Shown: piece after piece, positions 42,187-51,586 of the stretch
Layout: each line of letters begins with the position of its first letter
How positions within the stretch are numbered: the first letter of the stretch is position 1
NCBI RefSeq assembly: GCF_002797375.1
Contig: NZ_KZ454941.1
Span: 522,516 to 586,515, forward strand
Origin: Bacillus sp. FJAT-42315
GTDB taxonomy: Bacteria > Bacillota > Bacilli > Bacillales > Domibacillaceae
Reading direction: 5' to 3'
DNA length: 64,000 nt
The notes under the pieces: generated by a model
What the model saw: only the letters and a program-made list of their open reading frames with translations
What the model was told of the DNA's origin: nothing
Databases searched by the model: none
Program-made: the position numbers and the translations under genes

Positions 42187-45100
42187 ATGAAAAACAGTTG
42201 GAAACGCGCATTAGCATTGGGAATATCTGCAGTTATGGTATTTCCAGCAGGAGCGATGGCTTCGAGTTCAAGCACATCGATCCATGCGGAGGATGTAAAG
42301 CAATTTCAGCAAGCGGCTAAATCAGCCTCTCTTCCAGGAAATGAAGCGAAGAAGAAGGTTGAAATGTACAAAGCGAATAAAGAAATGGAAGAATTTATTA
42401 ATTCTAATACATTTGTGATTAAGTACAATAAGCCAATCGCCAAGCAAGTACATAAAAAAGCAGGAGTGAAGCTTGTACGCTCGCTGCCACGGCTTGGTTA
42501 TGATGTCATCTACATACCGAAATCAAAAAAATTCAATGATGTGTTAAAAGTTTATCAAAACGAGAAAACGGTTGAATCCATCAGCCCAAGTGTGAAATAT
42601 AAGCAATTCGCTCCAGCACTCGGTGATCCGAAAAAATCTAAAATGTATCATTTGCCAATGTTAAATATTGATCAAGCAATCAAGCAAGCTGGTAAACATA
42701 AAGTAACCGTGGCAGTTGTTGATGGAGGCGTTGATTATAAACATCCTGACTTACAAGGCCAGCTACTTCCACCTTATAACGCAGCAGACCCATCGAAAAC
42801 GCCAGCACGTGATATGCATGGAACGCATGTTGCCGGCATCATTGCTTCTAAAGCAAATAATGGACTTGGCGGATATGGCGTCAATCCGAATGCCAAAATT
42901 TTACCTGTTGATGTGTTTAACGGGAAAGCAGGCGCCAATGATTACACGATCGCAGAAGGGATTCTTTATGCGGTCTCTAAAAAAGTTGATGTCATTAATT
43001 TAAGCCTTGGTGGCTTTGGCTCCTCTCCGCTAGTGGAAGACGCGATTCAGCAAGCAATTGATGCGGGGATCGTTGTTGTGGCAGCCGCTGGAAATGAATC
43101 AACAGATGTGTATGCTTATCCTGCTGCTTATCCTGGTGTTATTAGTGTGGGAAATGTTGATCGTGATAAAATGCTGTCTGATAGCTCTAACTTCGGTCCA
43201 TCGGTTGATGTCGTTGCACCCGGTGAAGACATTTACAACACAGGTTATGAGTTAGGGAAGGGCTCTAGCTATGCAACGTTAACAGGAACATCAATGGCTT
43301 CTCCGATGGTCGCAGGGGTTGCCTCACTATTAAAATCAAAATATCCAAATCTTACGTCTTATGACGTTGAGAATATATTAGAAAAAACAGCGACAGACCT
43401 TGGAGCAAAAGGATACGACACAAAATTCGCGAACGGACTGATTAATCCGGTGGCTGCTTTGAAGCTAGATCCGAAGAGCCTTCCAGCACAACCTGATTAC
43501 TCAGAAGAAGCGGTATTAAAAACAGCGAAGCCTTTGAAGAATGGCGAGAATAGTTTTACAGGTAATATTCAATCACCAGGTGAAGTGCATTGGTACAAGG
43601 TTGATTTAAATGAAAATGAACATGTACAAACAGTGCTAGAAGGCGCTGATTCTTACGATTACGGCATGGAGTTTTATTTTATCCCTGAAGGTGCGGAAGA
43701 AGGCGTGTTCATCGAGCATAATAAAAGCCGTGCAGGTGAGAAAGAAGCCTATTTATATACAGCTGCAGAAAAAGGGACGCTTGTGATTGGCGTGAAGGAT
43801 GTTAACGACAATTACCATCGTGCGGGTCAGTCGACATACACATTGACGGCGAACACCATTACCGCGTTACAAGCAGATGCTGATACGTCTGAGAATCCAG
43901 TGGAAATTACTTCTTTCCCATACGCAAAAGGTGATTTCACTTTATTCCCAGCGGAACCAGAAATGCCGGATCATGATTATTTCACTTTTGCTGTTGACGA
44001 GCCGAAAGTTCTTTCAATTTCATTATCAGACATACCAGGTGTGAATGCGGCATTAAGTGTATCGATGGTGGTAGATGAAGATGGCGGAGAAGAAGAAGTG
44101 GTGATGGCTAATGACAACGGACCGAGTAAAGGTGAGGTGCTGTCGTTTAAAGCCGTACCAGGAGTTGATTATAAAATCACCGTTACAAACGAAGCAGCGA
44201 TGATGGATGGAGACATGGGTTCTATATTAGCTCTGCTTGGAATGGGCGGTGGTAGTATTGATCTTGGACCTGCTACAACATCAGCCTTTCCGTATCAATT
44301 CAAGGTAGAGGAAAGACAGCTTCCGGCTGATGAGGATGGTTGGCCAATAGCAGAGGATTTAGAAGAAAGCTTAGAAAATGGCACGATTGATCCACAAACG
44401 TATGCGGAAGAAAAAGCTGAAGATCAAGCGGATTTTACAGAAAACATGATTGATGAAGAATATAACATAGATAAAGAAATTTTAGAAAAGTCGATTCCTT
44501 ATACACTTGGAAAAGAGCAGAGTGGATACTTCCAAGTCGAGGGAGATGAAGATTATTACAAATTCGTCCCAACAACGAGTGGTGTGTATGAATTAGATAT
44601 TGTGAAAGGCTCTAGTCAGATGCCAATGGGCACAATTTTACAATATAATGAAGACATCGATGCTTTACTTCCGGTTACGGAGGGTGGAGATGACATCCTA
44701 GGCATGATTTTAGCGTTGTTAGGTGGAGGTCAGCAAACGAATAAAACGACGGTCGCATTGAAGGCAGGAGAGGAATATGTCTTGCGCGTGGCGAATTCGA
44801 CGTATAATATTTCTGGTGATCCGTACACGATTCGTACAAAAAAGATCGCGGATGTTCCTAAAGAGTCTGACACAGATCAAAATAGTCAAGAAAAAGCAGC
44901 AAACATTAAACAAGGAACAACGTATAAAAACTACTTCATTCATACTGGGGATGTCGATTATTACTACTTTAAAAATGGTGAAGCAGAGAAAATTCATCGT
45001 TTAAGTATTAAGCCGTCCAATGTCACAGCTGCACAAAAAGCGACGATCCCTTATGATTTACGCCAGCCAATGATTTTCAGCGGGATGTTAATAGAGGATA

Positions 45101-45678
45101 CAAACGGCGATAAAATGATTGATGAAGAGGAAGCATTAAAGCAAGTTCCATTTGGCCCAAGCTTGTTTGAAATGAACTTTGAACCAACTGTTGATCTGGC
45201 GTTTAAAGCAAAGAAACATACAGGCTACTTTGTAGAGGTTAGATCTCTTATGTCTGCCCAACCGAATTTACTCCCTTATGAAGTGAAGCTATCAGAAATG
45301 AAAAGTAGCTTAAGAGATGGCGATGGAAAAGTAGTTAACCATGTGCCGCAAAAGCCAATTGCTTTGAAAAAGGCGAAGGATCATTTATATGTAAATGGCT
45401 ATATGAATGCTGAAATCCCATTTGGTGACGTAGATCATTTTGCTTTAAATGTAGCGAAAGACAAACGCTATGACATTACGCTCCAAATGGAAAGTGGCCT
45501 CGATGGCAAAGTGGAAATTTACAATGAGAAAGGTGCTCGTGTGGCGAGTTTTGATCACTACGGAAGCGGTGATGAAGAAATTGCCTCCATTAACTTGAAA
45601 AAAGGCAAATACTTTATCGAAGTAAGTGAAACACAAGGAAGAGCTTCGGCACAATCGTATAAATTAACAGTAAAGTAA
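42187..45678 (+). CDS. Large secreted S8 protease with repeated C-terminal domains
   Basis: A 1163-residue secreted protease. Signal peptide (1-25), a prodomain with an I9-like fold (about 60-140), S8 domain with D179 (VVDGGVD), H211 (HGTHVAG) and S369 (GTSMASP), then several pre-peptidase C-terminal (PPC)-type beta domains recognisable by (G)DVDYYYF/GDEDYYKF and GDVDHFAL repeats. No LPXTG or SLH anchor is seen. I chose ATG 42187 (8 bases from GGAGGG) over 42181 and 42121. Confidence 0.9.
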   Translation: MKNSWKRALALGISAVMVFPAGAMASSSSTSIHAEDVKQFQQAAKSASLPGNEAKKKVEMYKANKEMEEFINSNTFVIKYNKPIAKQVHKKAGVKLVRSLPRLGYDVIYIPKSKKFNDVLKVYQNEKTVESISPSVKYKQFAPALGDPKKSKMYHLPMLNIDQAIKQAGKHKVTVAVVDGGVDYKHPDLQGQLLPPYNAADPSKTPARDMHGTHVAGIIASKANNGLGGYGVNPNAKILPVDVFNGKAGANDYTIAEGILYAVSKKVDVINLSLGGFGSSPLVEDAIQQAIDAGIVVVAAAGNESTDVYAYPAAYPGVISVGNVDRDKMLSDSSNFGPSVDVVAPGEDIYNTGYELGKGSSYATLTGTSMASPMVAGVASLLKSKYPNLTSYDVENILEKTATDLGAKGYDTKFANGLINPVAALKLDPKSLPAQPDYSEEAVLKTAKPLKNGENSFTGNIQSPGEVHWYKVDLNENEHVQTVLEGADSYDYGMEFYFIPEGAEEGVFIEHNKSRAGEKEAYLYTAAEKGTLVIGVKDVNDNYHRAGQSTYTLTANTITALQADADTSENPVEITSFPYAKGDFTLFPAEPEMPDHDYFTFAVDEPKVLSISLSDIPGVNAALSVSMVVDEDGGEEEVVMANDNGPSKGEVLSFKAVPGVDYKITVTNEAAMMDGDMGSILALLGMGGGSIDLGPATTSAFPYQFKVEERQLPADEDGWPIAEDLEESLENGTIDPQTYAEEKAEDQADFTENMIDEEYNIDKEILEKSIPYTLGKEQSGYFQVEGDEDYYKFVPTTSGVYELDIVKGSSQMPMGTILQYNEDIDALLPVTEGGDDILGMILALLGGGQQTNKTTVALKAGEEYVLRVANSTYNISGDPYTIRTKKIADVPKESDTDQNSQEKAANIKQGTTYKNYFIHTGDVDYYYFKNGEAEKIHRLSIKPSNVTAAQKATIPYDLRQPMIFSGMLIEDTNGDKMIDEEEALKQVPFGPSLFEMNFEPTVDLAFKAKKHTGYFVEVRSLMSAQPNLLPYEVKLSEMKSSLRDGDGKVVNHVPQKPIALKKAKDHLYVNGYMNAEIPFGDVDHFALNVAKDKRYDITLQMESGLDGKVEIYNEKGARVASFDHYGSGDEEIASINLKKGKYFIEVSETQGRASAQSYKLTVK

Positions 45679-45689
45679 GGTTATTTAAA

Positions 45690-45726
45690 AAACAGGTTCC
45701 GGAATGATGACGGAACCTGTTTTTTG
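45690..45726 (+). terminator. Terminator after the large protease
   Basis: AACAGGTTCCG, 8-base loop, CGGAACCTGTTTTTT. Confidence 0.85.
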
Positions 45727-45747
45727 TGTGTCGTGGAGAGGAAAACT

Positions 45748-47376
45748 TTACTTTATTCTCTCGTTAGCCAATAACAGCCCGATGGAGTGATTTTGCTTCC
45801 AAATTCTTGAGAAATAAGTCATCGGGACCGGTCGGTGACCTACATAAGGAGCGACTTCAATCGTGAAGCCTGGTTTTTTCTGTGATTGGATAAACCAGTC
45901 CGTATATCCGCCGCCACTATATTTCTTCTTCGGCGGCACGAGTTGATAGCCGGTTTTTCGATTGATTTTTTTAGCAATATTGTAATCTCGTGTTTTTTGG
46001 GCACCTGATTGATAGAAGTGCCAGAAAATAATTTGTCCTGAGCTATGATAAGCAGCAGAAGCTTTAAAGCGATGTTTCAGTGTAAAGTCGTACAGTGCTT
46101 TCGTTTCTGGTTCACTTAGCGGCTTTGGTCCTTTATAGTTTTGCGGGTGAGGCTTACCTGGGTCACAGCAAATTGTTGGCCAGCCAGCTGGATATTGGCG
46201 ATTTAAGTCGACGCCACGTACATTAGCTTTCCAAGCGGCAAAGCTCCGTTGATTGCGATTGATTTTCAGGGCTGCTGCTGGATTCTTGGCGCTGTTTGCT
46301 CCTTTTTGTACAAGTGATACACCGTCTGGATTCACCATAGGTACAAAGTAGATCGACACTCGATCAAGGAGATTTTTCACCGCGTAGCCATCAATTTTTT
46401 TATTTGTTTCGTAGGCATAGGCATATTGGTCAATCATTTCCATGGTGACATTCGTTGTAATATGTTCACGAGCATGATGAGAAGCATTGATAAATACTTC
46501 TTCTCGACCTTTGCCTAGCTTTAACGCATAAAGGTTTCGTCCGTCAACCGATTTGCCGATCACTTCTAAAGACGCAAGCCCTGGATACCACTGAACGATT
46601 TCCTTTAAGTCTGCAGTCATTTGTTCATATGTATACACTTTGAGAGGATTGACGTAATTTCCTGATGGCAAGAGCACATCTTTTTTATTCACATAAGCGG
46701 TTCTACCACCGATTTTTGTGATGAAATAGTCTCTATAGCTAGCAATAAATAAAAGTGGTTCATTAGATTGTATGCGAGCCATTGGTGTTAATTGTCCATT
46801 TTTAGAGTATAGAAGATTTGTAGTATATTTCGTCACGCCACGTTTATTCATGGGAGATCCTGGTTGAACGCCGCCTGGAAGCTGACCATCTATGACAGGG
46901 ATTGTTTCGCTTTTAGCGATATAAGCGGGTTGGCCGTTGAAATCGATGATCATATAGCCGGCTTCTTCTCCCGTTGTTTGCAGGGTTTCCCCTGATAACA
47001 CACGAGCCATTTTTTTGTAGCCCCCGGTTGTTTTCTTATAAAGTGCACTATCTGTTGTTGTTTGCAACTGGTTCGCATCTGGGTGTACGTCCCATAAGCT
47101 AATATCTTGTAAAAATTGGCTAGGAATATAGCCTGTTTGCCCATTCCATTCTACTTGGGTTCGATCATTGTCAATAGATAAAAATCGGACGATCGTGTCG
47201 ATGGGAATAGGCTGAGTCACCGTTTCTCCTGTCGCTTCATCTACCTGTGAAAAATCGGTTGGCGCCGTCGTCTTCATGTAGCGTTCTTCAATGGTGGTAG
47301 CTGAAGAAATGGTGTAACAACACAATAAAAAAAGTAGAGCAAGGGGGCCGATGACCAGTTTCATTCCTGTGTTCAT
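45748..47376 (-). CDS. Secreted M14 zinc carboxypeptidase with SH3-type repeats
   Basis: A 542-residue secreted enzyme: signal peptide (1-26), two or three bacterial SH3-like wall-binding modules to about residue 240, then an M14 carboxypeptidase domain. Zinc ligands lie in NASHHAREH (HxxE), substrate Arg in NRNQR and DLNRQYP, the third zinc His in AAYHSSG and the catalytic Glu in FTIEVAPYVG. It likely trims wall peptides or external peptides. Convergent with the large S8 protease. Ends before a terminator shared with the YknX-like gene region. Confidence 0.9.
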   Translation of the reverse strand: MNTGMKLVIGPLALLFLLCCYTISSATTIEERYMKTTAPTDFSQVDEATGETVTQPIPIDTIVRFLSIDNDRTQVEWNGQTGYIPSQFLQDISLWDVHPDANQLQTTTDSALYKKTTGGYKKMARVLSGETLQTTGEEAGYMIIDFNGQPAYIAKSETIPVIDGQLPGGVQPGSPMNKRGVTKYTTNLLYSKNGQLTPMARIQSNEPLLFIASYRDYFITKIGGRTAYVNKKDVLLPSGNYVNPLKVYTYEQMTADLKEIVQWYPGLASLEVIGKSVDGRNLYALKLGKGREEVFINASHHAREHITTNVTMEMIDQYAYAYETNKKIDGYAVKNLLDRVSIYFVPMVNPDGVSLVQKGANSAKNPAAALKINRNQRSFAAWKANVRGVDLNRQYPAGWPTICCDPGKPHPQNYKGPKPLSEPETKALYDFTLKHRFKASAAYHSSGQIIFWHFYQSGAQKTRDYNIAKKINRKTGYQLVPPKKKYSGGGYTDWFIQSQKKPGFTIEVAPYVGHRPVPMTYFSRIWKQNHSIGLLLANERIK

Positions 47377-47469
47377 ATATGTAACCTCCGCTAAAAGAAT
47401 ATGAATCTAGTATAATATTACCATGATATTTATATGTTGGAATAAAAAAGAAAAGTGGAGCTAAACAAA

Positions 47470-47501
47470 AAAACAGAGCGATTTTGCTCTGTTTTTTTAA
47501 G
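47470..47501. terminator. Terminator after the YknX-like gene
   Basis: AAAAAACAGAGC, 5-base loop, GCTCTGTTTTTTT; strong on both strands. Confidence 0.85.
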
Positions 47502-48747
47502 ACAATGCCCCCATGAGGATGAATTTGATTCTTTCTTTTGTTGATAGTTGTTTAAAGGGCTTCTTTTTGAGTAAATCTTTTTGGACTGGTGTGGTAAAGT
47601 GGGCTTTTGTTGTTTGTAGTTTGCTCGGGTCTGTGATGACAATTTCATCTTTTTGTAAGCCGCTTTGTACTTCTTGGACACCGTTCACGAGCAGTCCTGT
47701 TTGAATGTTTCTCTTTTCGATTAGTCCTTTTTTGTTTAGGACATATACATAGGATTTTTTCTTCGTTTTGACGACGCTAGACTTCGGTACCGTGATCGCT
47801 TGAAGAGCTTCGTTTGTAATGATCGTGACGTTTGACTTCATTCCTGGAAGCAAGTCAGCGGTTTGGGCATTGCCTGTTTGATTGAGCTGCCCCATAAATG
47901 GATATAGGCTTTTTCGGTTCACGGATGGTTCTTTTTCCGGGAATTTCTGCAGACTTGAGATCGATCCCTCTAACTGTAATGCTTCCGGAGCAACAGTCGC
48001 TTTTATTTGCAACCCTTCCGATACTTTTCTCATTTGCTGTTCAGTAAGTACGCCTTGGACAGCTAGGTTTGGCGAATGAAGCGTGATCAGTGGATTGTTT
48101 AGCTGTTCGTCAATGTTTTTAACAACGCCCTCAACTTCACTTTTTACGACTAAGTTGCTTTTATTTGATTCCAGCTGTGAAACGAGCTTCTCATACTTAC
48201 GAACTTCTTCTTCGAGATTTTTCTTCTTGGTTTCTTGCTCGATGATTTCCTTTTCCATCATCGTAATGGCGCTTAAGCTACTGTCTTCGTCTTTATTATC
48301 TTTGTCCTTCTTGCTCGTTCTTCGTGTTTCTCTTTCTAAATCACTTAAAATCCCTTCAAATTGCGAGATTTGTTGTTCAACGAATCTAATTTTTTGTTGG
48401 GCTTCGGCTTTTTCTGCTTCAAGCTTTGTTAATTGGCGTTCAAGGTCGACAGAGGAGTATTCAAATAGCGGATCGCCTGAGTTAATGACTTGTCCTTCTT
48501 CGACTAAAAATTTTTGAAAGCTTCCTTGATCGCGATTGAAATAGACGGGGGTCACTTCAGCAGTAGTGATCACACCTGCCGTTTGAAAGGACTCAGTAAT
48601 GTCCTTCACAGCCGAGGGGTTCCATTCAGTGACCCACTGTGTGCGTTCCGCTTTACTATCTTCTTTAAATGTTAAATATAAGTTGCCAACAATGAATAGT
48701 ATGCTTCCTATAATAAAAGCATTGCGTTTGAGTCGTTTCATGTTCAT
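47497..48747 (-). CDS. YknX/HlyD-like membrane fusion protein
   Basis: A 416-residue adaptor protein: N-terminal membrane helix (residues 9-25), half lipoyl domain, a long coiled-coil hairpin (about 95-190, with a charged KDKDNKDEDSS tip), second lipoyl half (VVKSEVEGVVKNI), then beta-barrel domains and AITVPKSSVVKTKKKSYVYVL. The order follows B. subtilis YknX. It starts 21 bases after the Yip1-like gene. In B. subtilis, yknWX are followed by ABC genes yknYZ; here a terminator follows instead. Confidence 0.82.
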   Translation of the reverse strand: MNMKRLKRNAFIIGSILFIVGNLYLTFKEDSKAERTQWVTEWNPSAVKDITESFQTAGVITTAEVTPVYFNRDQGSFQKFLVEEGQVINSGDPLFEYSSVDLERQLTKLEAEKAEAQQKIRFVEQQISQFEGILSDLERETRRTSKKDKDNKDEDSSLSAITMMEKEIIEQETKKKNLEEEVRKYEKLVSQLESNKSNLVVKSEVEGVVKNIDEQLNNPLITLHSPNLAVQGVLTEQQMRKVSEGLQIKATVAPEALQLEGSISSLQKFPEKEPSVNRKSLYPFMGQLNQTGNAQTADLLPGMKSNVTIITNEALQAITVPKSSVVKTKKKSYVYVLNKKGLIEKRNIQTGLLVNGVQEVQSGLQKDEIVITDPSKLQTTKAHFTTPVQKDLLKKKPFKQLSTKERIKFILMGALS

Positions 48748-48768
48748 GCTTTGACACCTCCTCGCATG

Positions 48769-49431
48769 TTAAAATAATCGCTCGATATGAATCGACGTAA
48801 ATAGTGCTGAGAATACCCAAAAAACTAATGTAATGATGATGATTAATAAAAAAACGTAGCTCGAACTTTTTGTAGATACGCTCTTTAAAAAGCGGTACTG
48901 CAAGGCGATGGCCCATAATTGAAATAATGAAATGAAACTAAAGAAACTAATGACAATTTGATTATCCGTGACATATTGAGCAAGTACGCCTAAAGTGAAT
49001 GGTGACGACGTTCTTGGAATCGCTAAAAATAGTTGTAATCCGATTAATACGCAAAATTCTATTAAATAAATCAAGTAGACAAATGTTTGTAAAGCCATTA
49101 ATTTACGAAAATCGACTTCTAAAAACGTCCAAAATAATAGAGTTGGAATAAAAATGACCACTAGTGGGTAAATCAGCCCCCATACGGCTGTTCCAATAGC
49201 GAAGAGCATTTTCTTCCACTCGAAAATGGTTGGATTCATTTCTATTATATATGTAGAAACAGGCTCTGCTTGAATGCCTAAATAGCCACTTATGAAAGAA
49301 ATTAACATACTGAAAAACACTAATAAAGACAAGCGGCTCCATAACCCGCGGATCGCTTCTGCTTGTTCGAGGCGATAGAAGCTATCTGTTGGTCGCAACA
49401 GCCCTTTGACTAGCTGCAATTGATAAATCAT
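48769..49431 (-). CDS. YknW-like Yip1-domain membrane protein
   Basis: A 220-residue protein with five membrane helices in the Yip1 arrangement: an N-terminal LLRPTDSFYRLEQAEAI segment before helix 1 and helices near residues 33-50, 75-105, 115-135, 160-180 and 190-212. B. subtilis YknW is of this type and assembles the YknXYZ transporter for SdpC toxin protection. I chose ATG 49431, with GGAGG nine bases upstream; the adjacent GTG at 49434 is equally possible. Confidence 0.72.
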   Translation of the reverse strand: MIYQLQLVKGLLRPTDSFYRLEQAEAIRGLWSRLSLLVFFSMLISFISGYLGIQAEPVSTYIIEMNPTIFEWKKMLFAIGTAVWGLIYPLVVIFIPTLLFWTFLEVDFRKLMALQTFVYLIYLIEFCVLIGLQLFLAIPRTSSPFTLGVLAQYVTDNQIVISFFSFISLFQLWAIALQYRFLKSVSTKSSSYVFLLIIIITLVFWVFSALFTSIHIERLF

Positions 49432-49777
49432 CACGAAAATCCTCCAATAAATAGAATAAAATGACATCTTCCCTTGTTATCTGTAATCATTTGACACTAG
49501 TCTATTATAATCTAACGACTGCTTATAATAAAGATGCATAAAAAAATGTCTATCACAATAGAAGAAAAATGACAAAATGATGACAAATATTTTAGGAGAA
49601 TTTGAAAGGTAATCTGATAGAAATCAATAGACTAAACAGTTTGTTGGTGAAGTAACTATCAGAAAATTCAATCTGATGAAATATTAGTGTAATGAAAGAA
49701 ACATCTGTGTGTAATATGCTCGTTATAATCTCATGGTAGAATGTGGACTGTGTTCAAAATTAAGGAGGTTTTTATTC
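49432..49777. other. Divergent region before the first LysM-3D gene
   Basis: No gene seen. It contains a direct repeat ATGACA-N5-ATGACA (49569-49585), that is TGTCAT-N5-TGTCAT on the minus strand, with the 11-bp spacing of WalR boxes (TGTWAH-N5-TGTWAH) but with C at the fourth position. Weak candidate for WalR control of the wall protein gene. Confidence 0.4.
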
Positions 49778-50341
49778 GTGAAGAAAACGATTATGTCGTT
49801 TATTTTTGCCGCGCTAGTCTTTAGTGCTTCAACTGCTGAAGCAGCAACTACGACTTATACAGTAAAACATGGAGATACATTATGGAGCATTTCTCAAAAA
49901 TATAAAACAACTGTTGCTCAAATTAAGAAATGGAACAACTTGAAATCTAATATGTTGTATTCGGGTACTAAATTAATAGTTTCTAATACGGATTCTACGG
50001 CTGCTTCGGCTAAGCCTTCCAAGCCTTCTGAGCCTGCAAACCAAAAAGTAGTGAAGGAATTGACGGTTCGAGCGAGTGCTTATACGGCTTACTGTAGAGG
50101 GTGTTCTGGTATTACAGCTACAGGAATTAATTTAAAAAAGAACCCTAATGCGAAAGTGATTGCGGTTGATCCTAGAGTGATTCCACTTGGATCAAAGGTG
50201 TATGTAGAAGGATATGGAGAAGCGATTGCTGGTGATAAAGGCGGCGCTATTAAAGGTAATAGAATTGACGTCCATATGCCAACGAAAAAGAAGGCGTATA
50301 GTTGGGGCGTTCGGAAAGTAAAAATTAAAGTTTTAAAATAA
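49778..50341 (+). CDS. LysM-3D wall protein (YocH-like), single LysM
   Basis: A 187-residue secreted protein: signal peptide (1-22), one LysM domain (YTVKHGDTLWSISQKYKTTVAQIKKWNN), a Ser/Pro/Lys linker, then a 3D domain with its three Asp (VDPRVIPLG, GDKGGAIKG, RIDVHMPT). The 3D fold is the lytic-transglycosylase-like double-psi barrel of YocH/MltA. GTG 49778 follows AAGGAGG. Tandem paralogue of the next gene; likely controls wall turnover. Confidence 0.9.
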   Translation: MKKTIMSFIFAALVFSASTAEAATTTYTVKHGDTLWSISQKYKTTVAQIKKWNNLKSNMLYSGTKLIVSNTDSTAASAKPSKPSEPANQKVVKELTVRASAYTAYCRGCSGITATGINLKKNPNAKVIAVDPRVIPLGSKVYVEGYGEAIAGDKGGAIKGNRIDVHMPTKKKAYSWGVRKVKIKVLK

Positions 50342-50688
50342 TAACTTCTCAGTTTACTAGAAATCCATTTGTTCTTGGGTTTCTTTTTTTTTACAGTTTT
50401 GTTGTCGAAAAGATAGAAACAATCTGAACTATTTCATCAAGATGACAAATAGAAAAGAATGACTTCTTTGTAATCCTTTCGTCATAAACACACATGAAAG
50501 AGTAATGACTTCTTAAAAACATTACAGGGTGTCTGCGTGATACAATGAGTCATGTTAGCGAAAGGCGAGGTGCCTAACGCGTTTATATAAATAGTAAATA
50601 GATTGTTACTTTTGACCAATGGACCGAATAAAAAAAGATTCTCACAGGCGGCAGCCATGTATGAGAACAATTTGGAGGTTTTTCTATT
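50342..50688. other. Leader region between the two LysM-3D genes
   Basis: Contains a terminator (about 50360-50393, AGAAATCC...GGGTTTCT then T8), a WalR-like site TGTAAT-N5-CGTCAT (50469-50485, two mismatches), a TGATACAAT -10 near 50538, and a leader of about 135 bases with two hairpins: 50554-50578 (GTTAG/CTAAC with inner GGC/GCC) and 50639-50667 (TTCTCA/TGAGAA with inner GGC/GCC). Confidence 0.5.
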
Positions 50689-51465
50689 ATGAAAAAACAA
50701 ATTATTGCACTTGCAGCTACTACAGTGATTGGCGGAGGCCTTTTTAGTACGGCAGCATCAGCACAAACATATACAGTACAAAAGGGAGATACACTTTGGG
50801 GCATCTCACAAAAAAATAGCACAACTGTTCAACAGTTAAAGAGCTGGAACAACCTTTCTTCAGACTTGATCTTTCCTAATCAAAGATTAGAAGTAAACGG
50901 TGGTTCAACTGTAGCACCAGTTCAATCAAGCAACGGTACTTACACGGTTAAAGCTGGAGATACTTTAGGGAAAATTGCTGCAGCTCACGGTTTATCTGTT
51001 AGCTCATTAAAAGCATTAAATGGCTTATCTTCTCATATGATTTACCCAGGAGATCAATTAGCGGTTGCTGGTAATGCGAAAGTCGAGCAAGCATCGAAGC
51101 CGGCGGCACAAGCATCTACACAGCCGGCGCCTGTAAAAGAAGCACCTGCTAAAGCAGCTTCATCTAACGTACAAGGAAAAACAATGACGGTCACTGCAAC
51201 AGCGTATACAGCACAATGTAACGGCTGTTCAGGAGTTACTGCAACAGGTATTAATTTAAATGCAAATCGCAATGCAAAAGTCATTGCCGTTGATCCAAAC
51301 GTTATTCCATTAGGCTCAAAAGTACATGTAGAAGGATACGGAACAGCGATTGCTGGAGATACGGGTGGCGCAATTAAAGGAAATAAAATCGATCTTCATA
51401 TGCCGACAAAAGAGCAAGCGTATCAATGGGGCGTACGCTCAGTTAATATTACTATTTTAGATTAA
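50689..51465 (+). CDS. LysM-3D wall protein (YocH-like), two LysM
   Basis: A 258-residue secreted protein: signal peptide (1-25), two LysM domains (28-70 and 82-126), an Ala/Pro/Lys linker and a C-terminal 3D domain (VDPNVIPLG, GDTGGAIKG, KIDLHMPT). Domain order and length fit YocH of B. subtilis, a WalR-controlled wall hydrolase. RBS TTGGAGG. The 3D domains of this and the preceding protein are nearly identical, showing recent duplication with gain or loss of a LysM. Confidence 0.92.
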   Translation: MKKQIIALAATTVIGGGLFSTAASAQTYTVQKGDTLWGISQKNSTTVQQLKSWNNLSSDLIFPNQRLEVNGGSTVAPVQSSNGTYTVKAGDTLGKIAAAHGLSVSSLKALNGLSSHMIYPGDQLAVAGNAKVEQASKPAAQASTQPAPVKEAPAKAASSNVQGKTMTVTATAYTAQCNGCSGVTATGINLNANRNAKVIAVDPNVIPLGSKVHVEGYGTAIAGDTGGAIKGNKIDLHMPTKEQAYQWGVRSVNITILD

Positions 51466-51508
51466 TAGAGAGGGCGCCTAATAGGTCCTAAAATAAAAGA
51501 GGTGGAGA

Positions 51509-51541
51509 AAAACGACTCGTTTTTCTCCACCTTTTTTTTGT
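51509..51541 (+). terminator. Terminator after the second LysM-3D gene
   Basis: GGTGGAGAAAAACGA...TCGTTTTTCTCCACC followed by T8. Confidence 0.85.
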
Positions 51542-51586
51542 TTCTGATATTTCCCTGAAAGTAGCTGGCTACTTTCAGGGTTTTAA

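Noticed and set aside
49569-49585. WalR box before the first LysM-3D gene
   Set aside because: Spacing fits, but both half sites have C where the consensus has A/T; kept only as a weak note.
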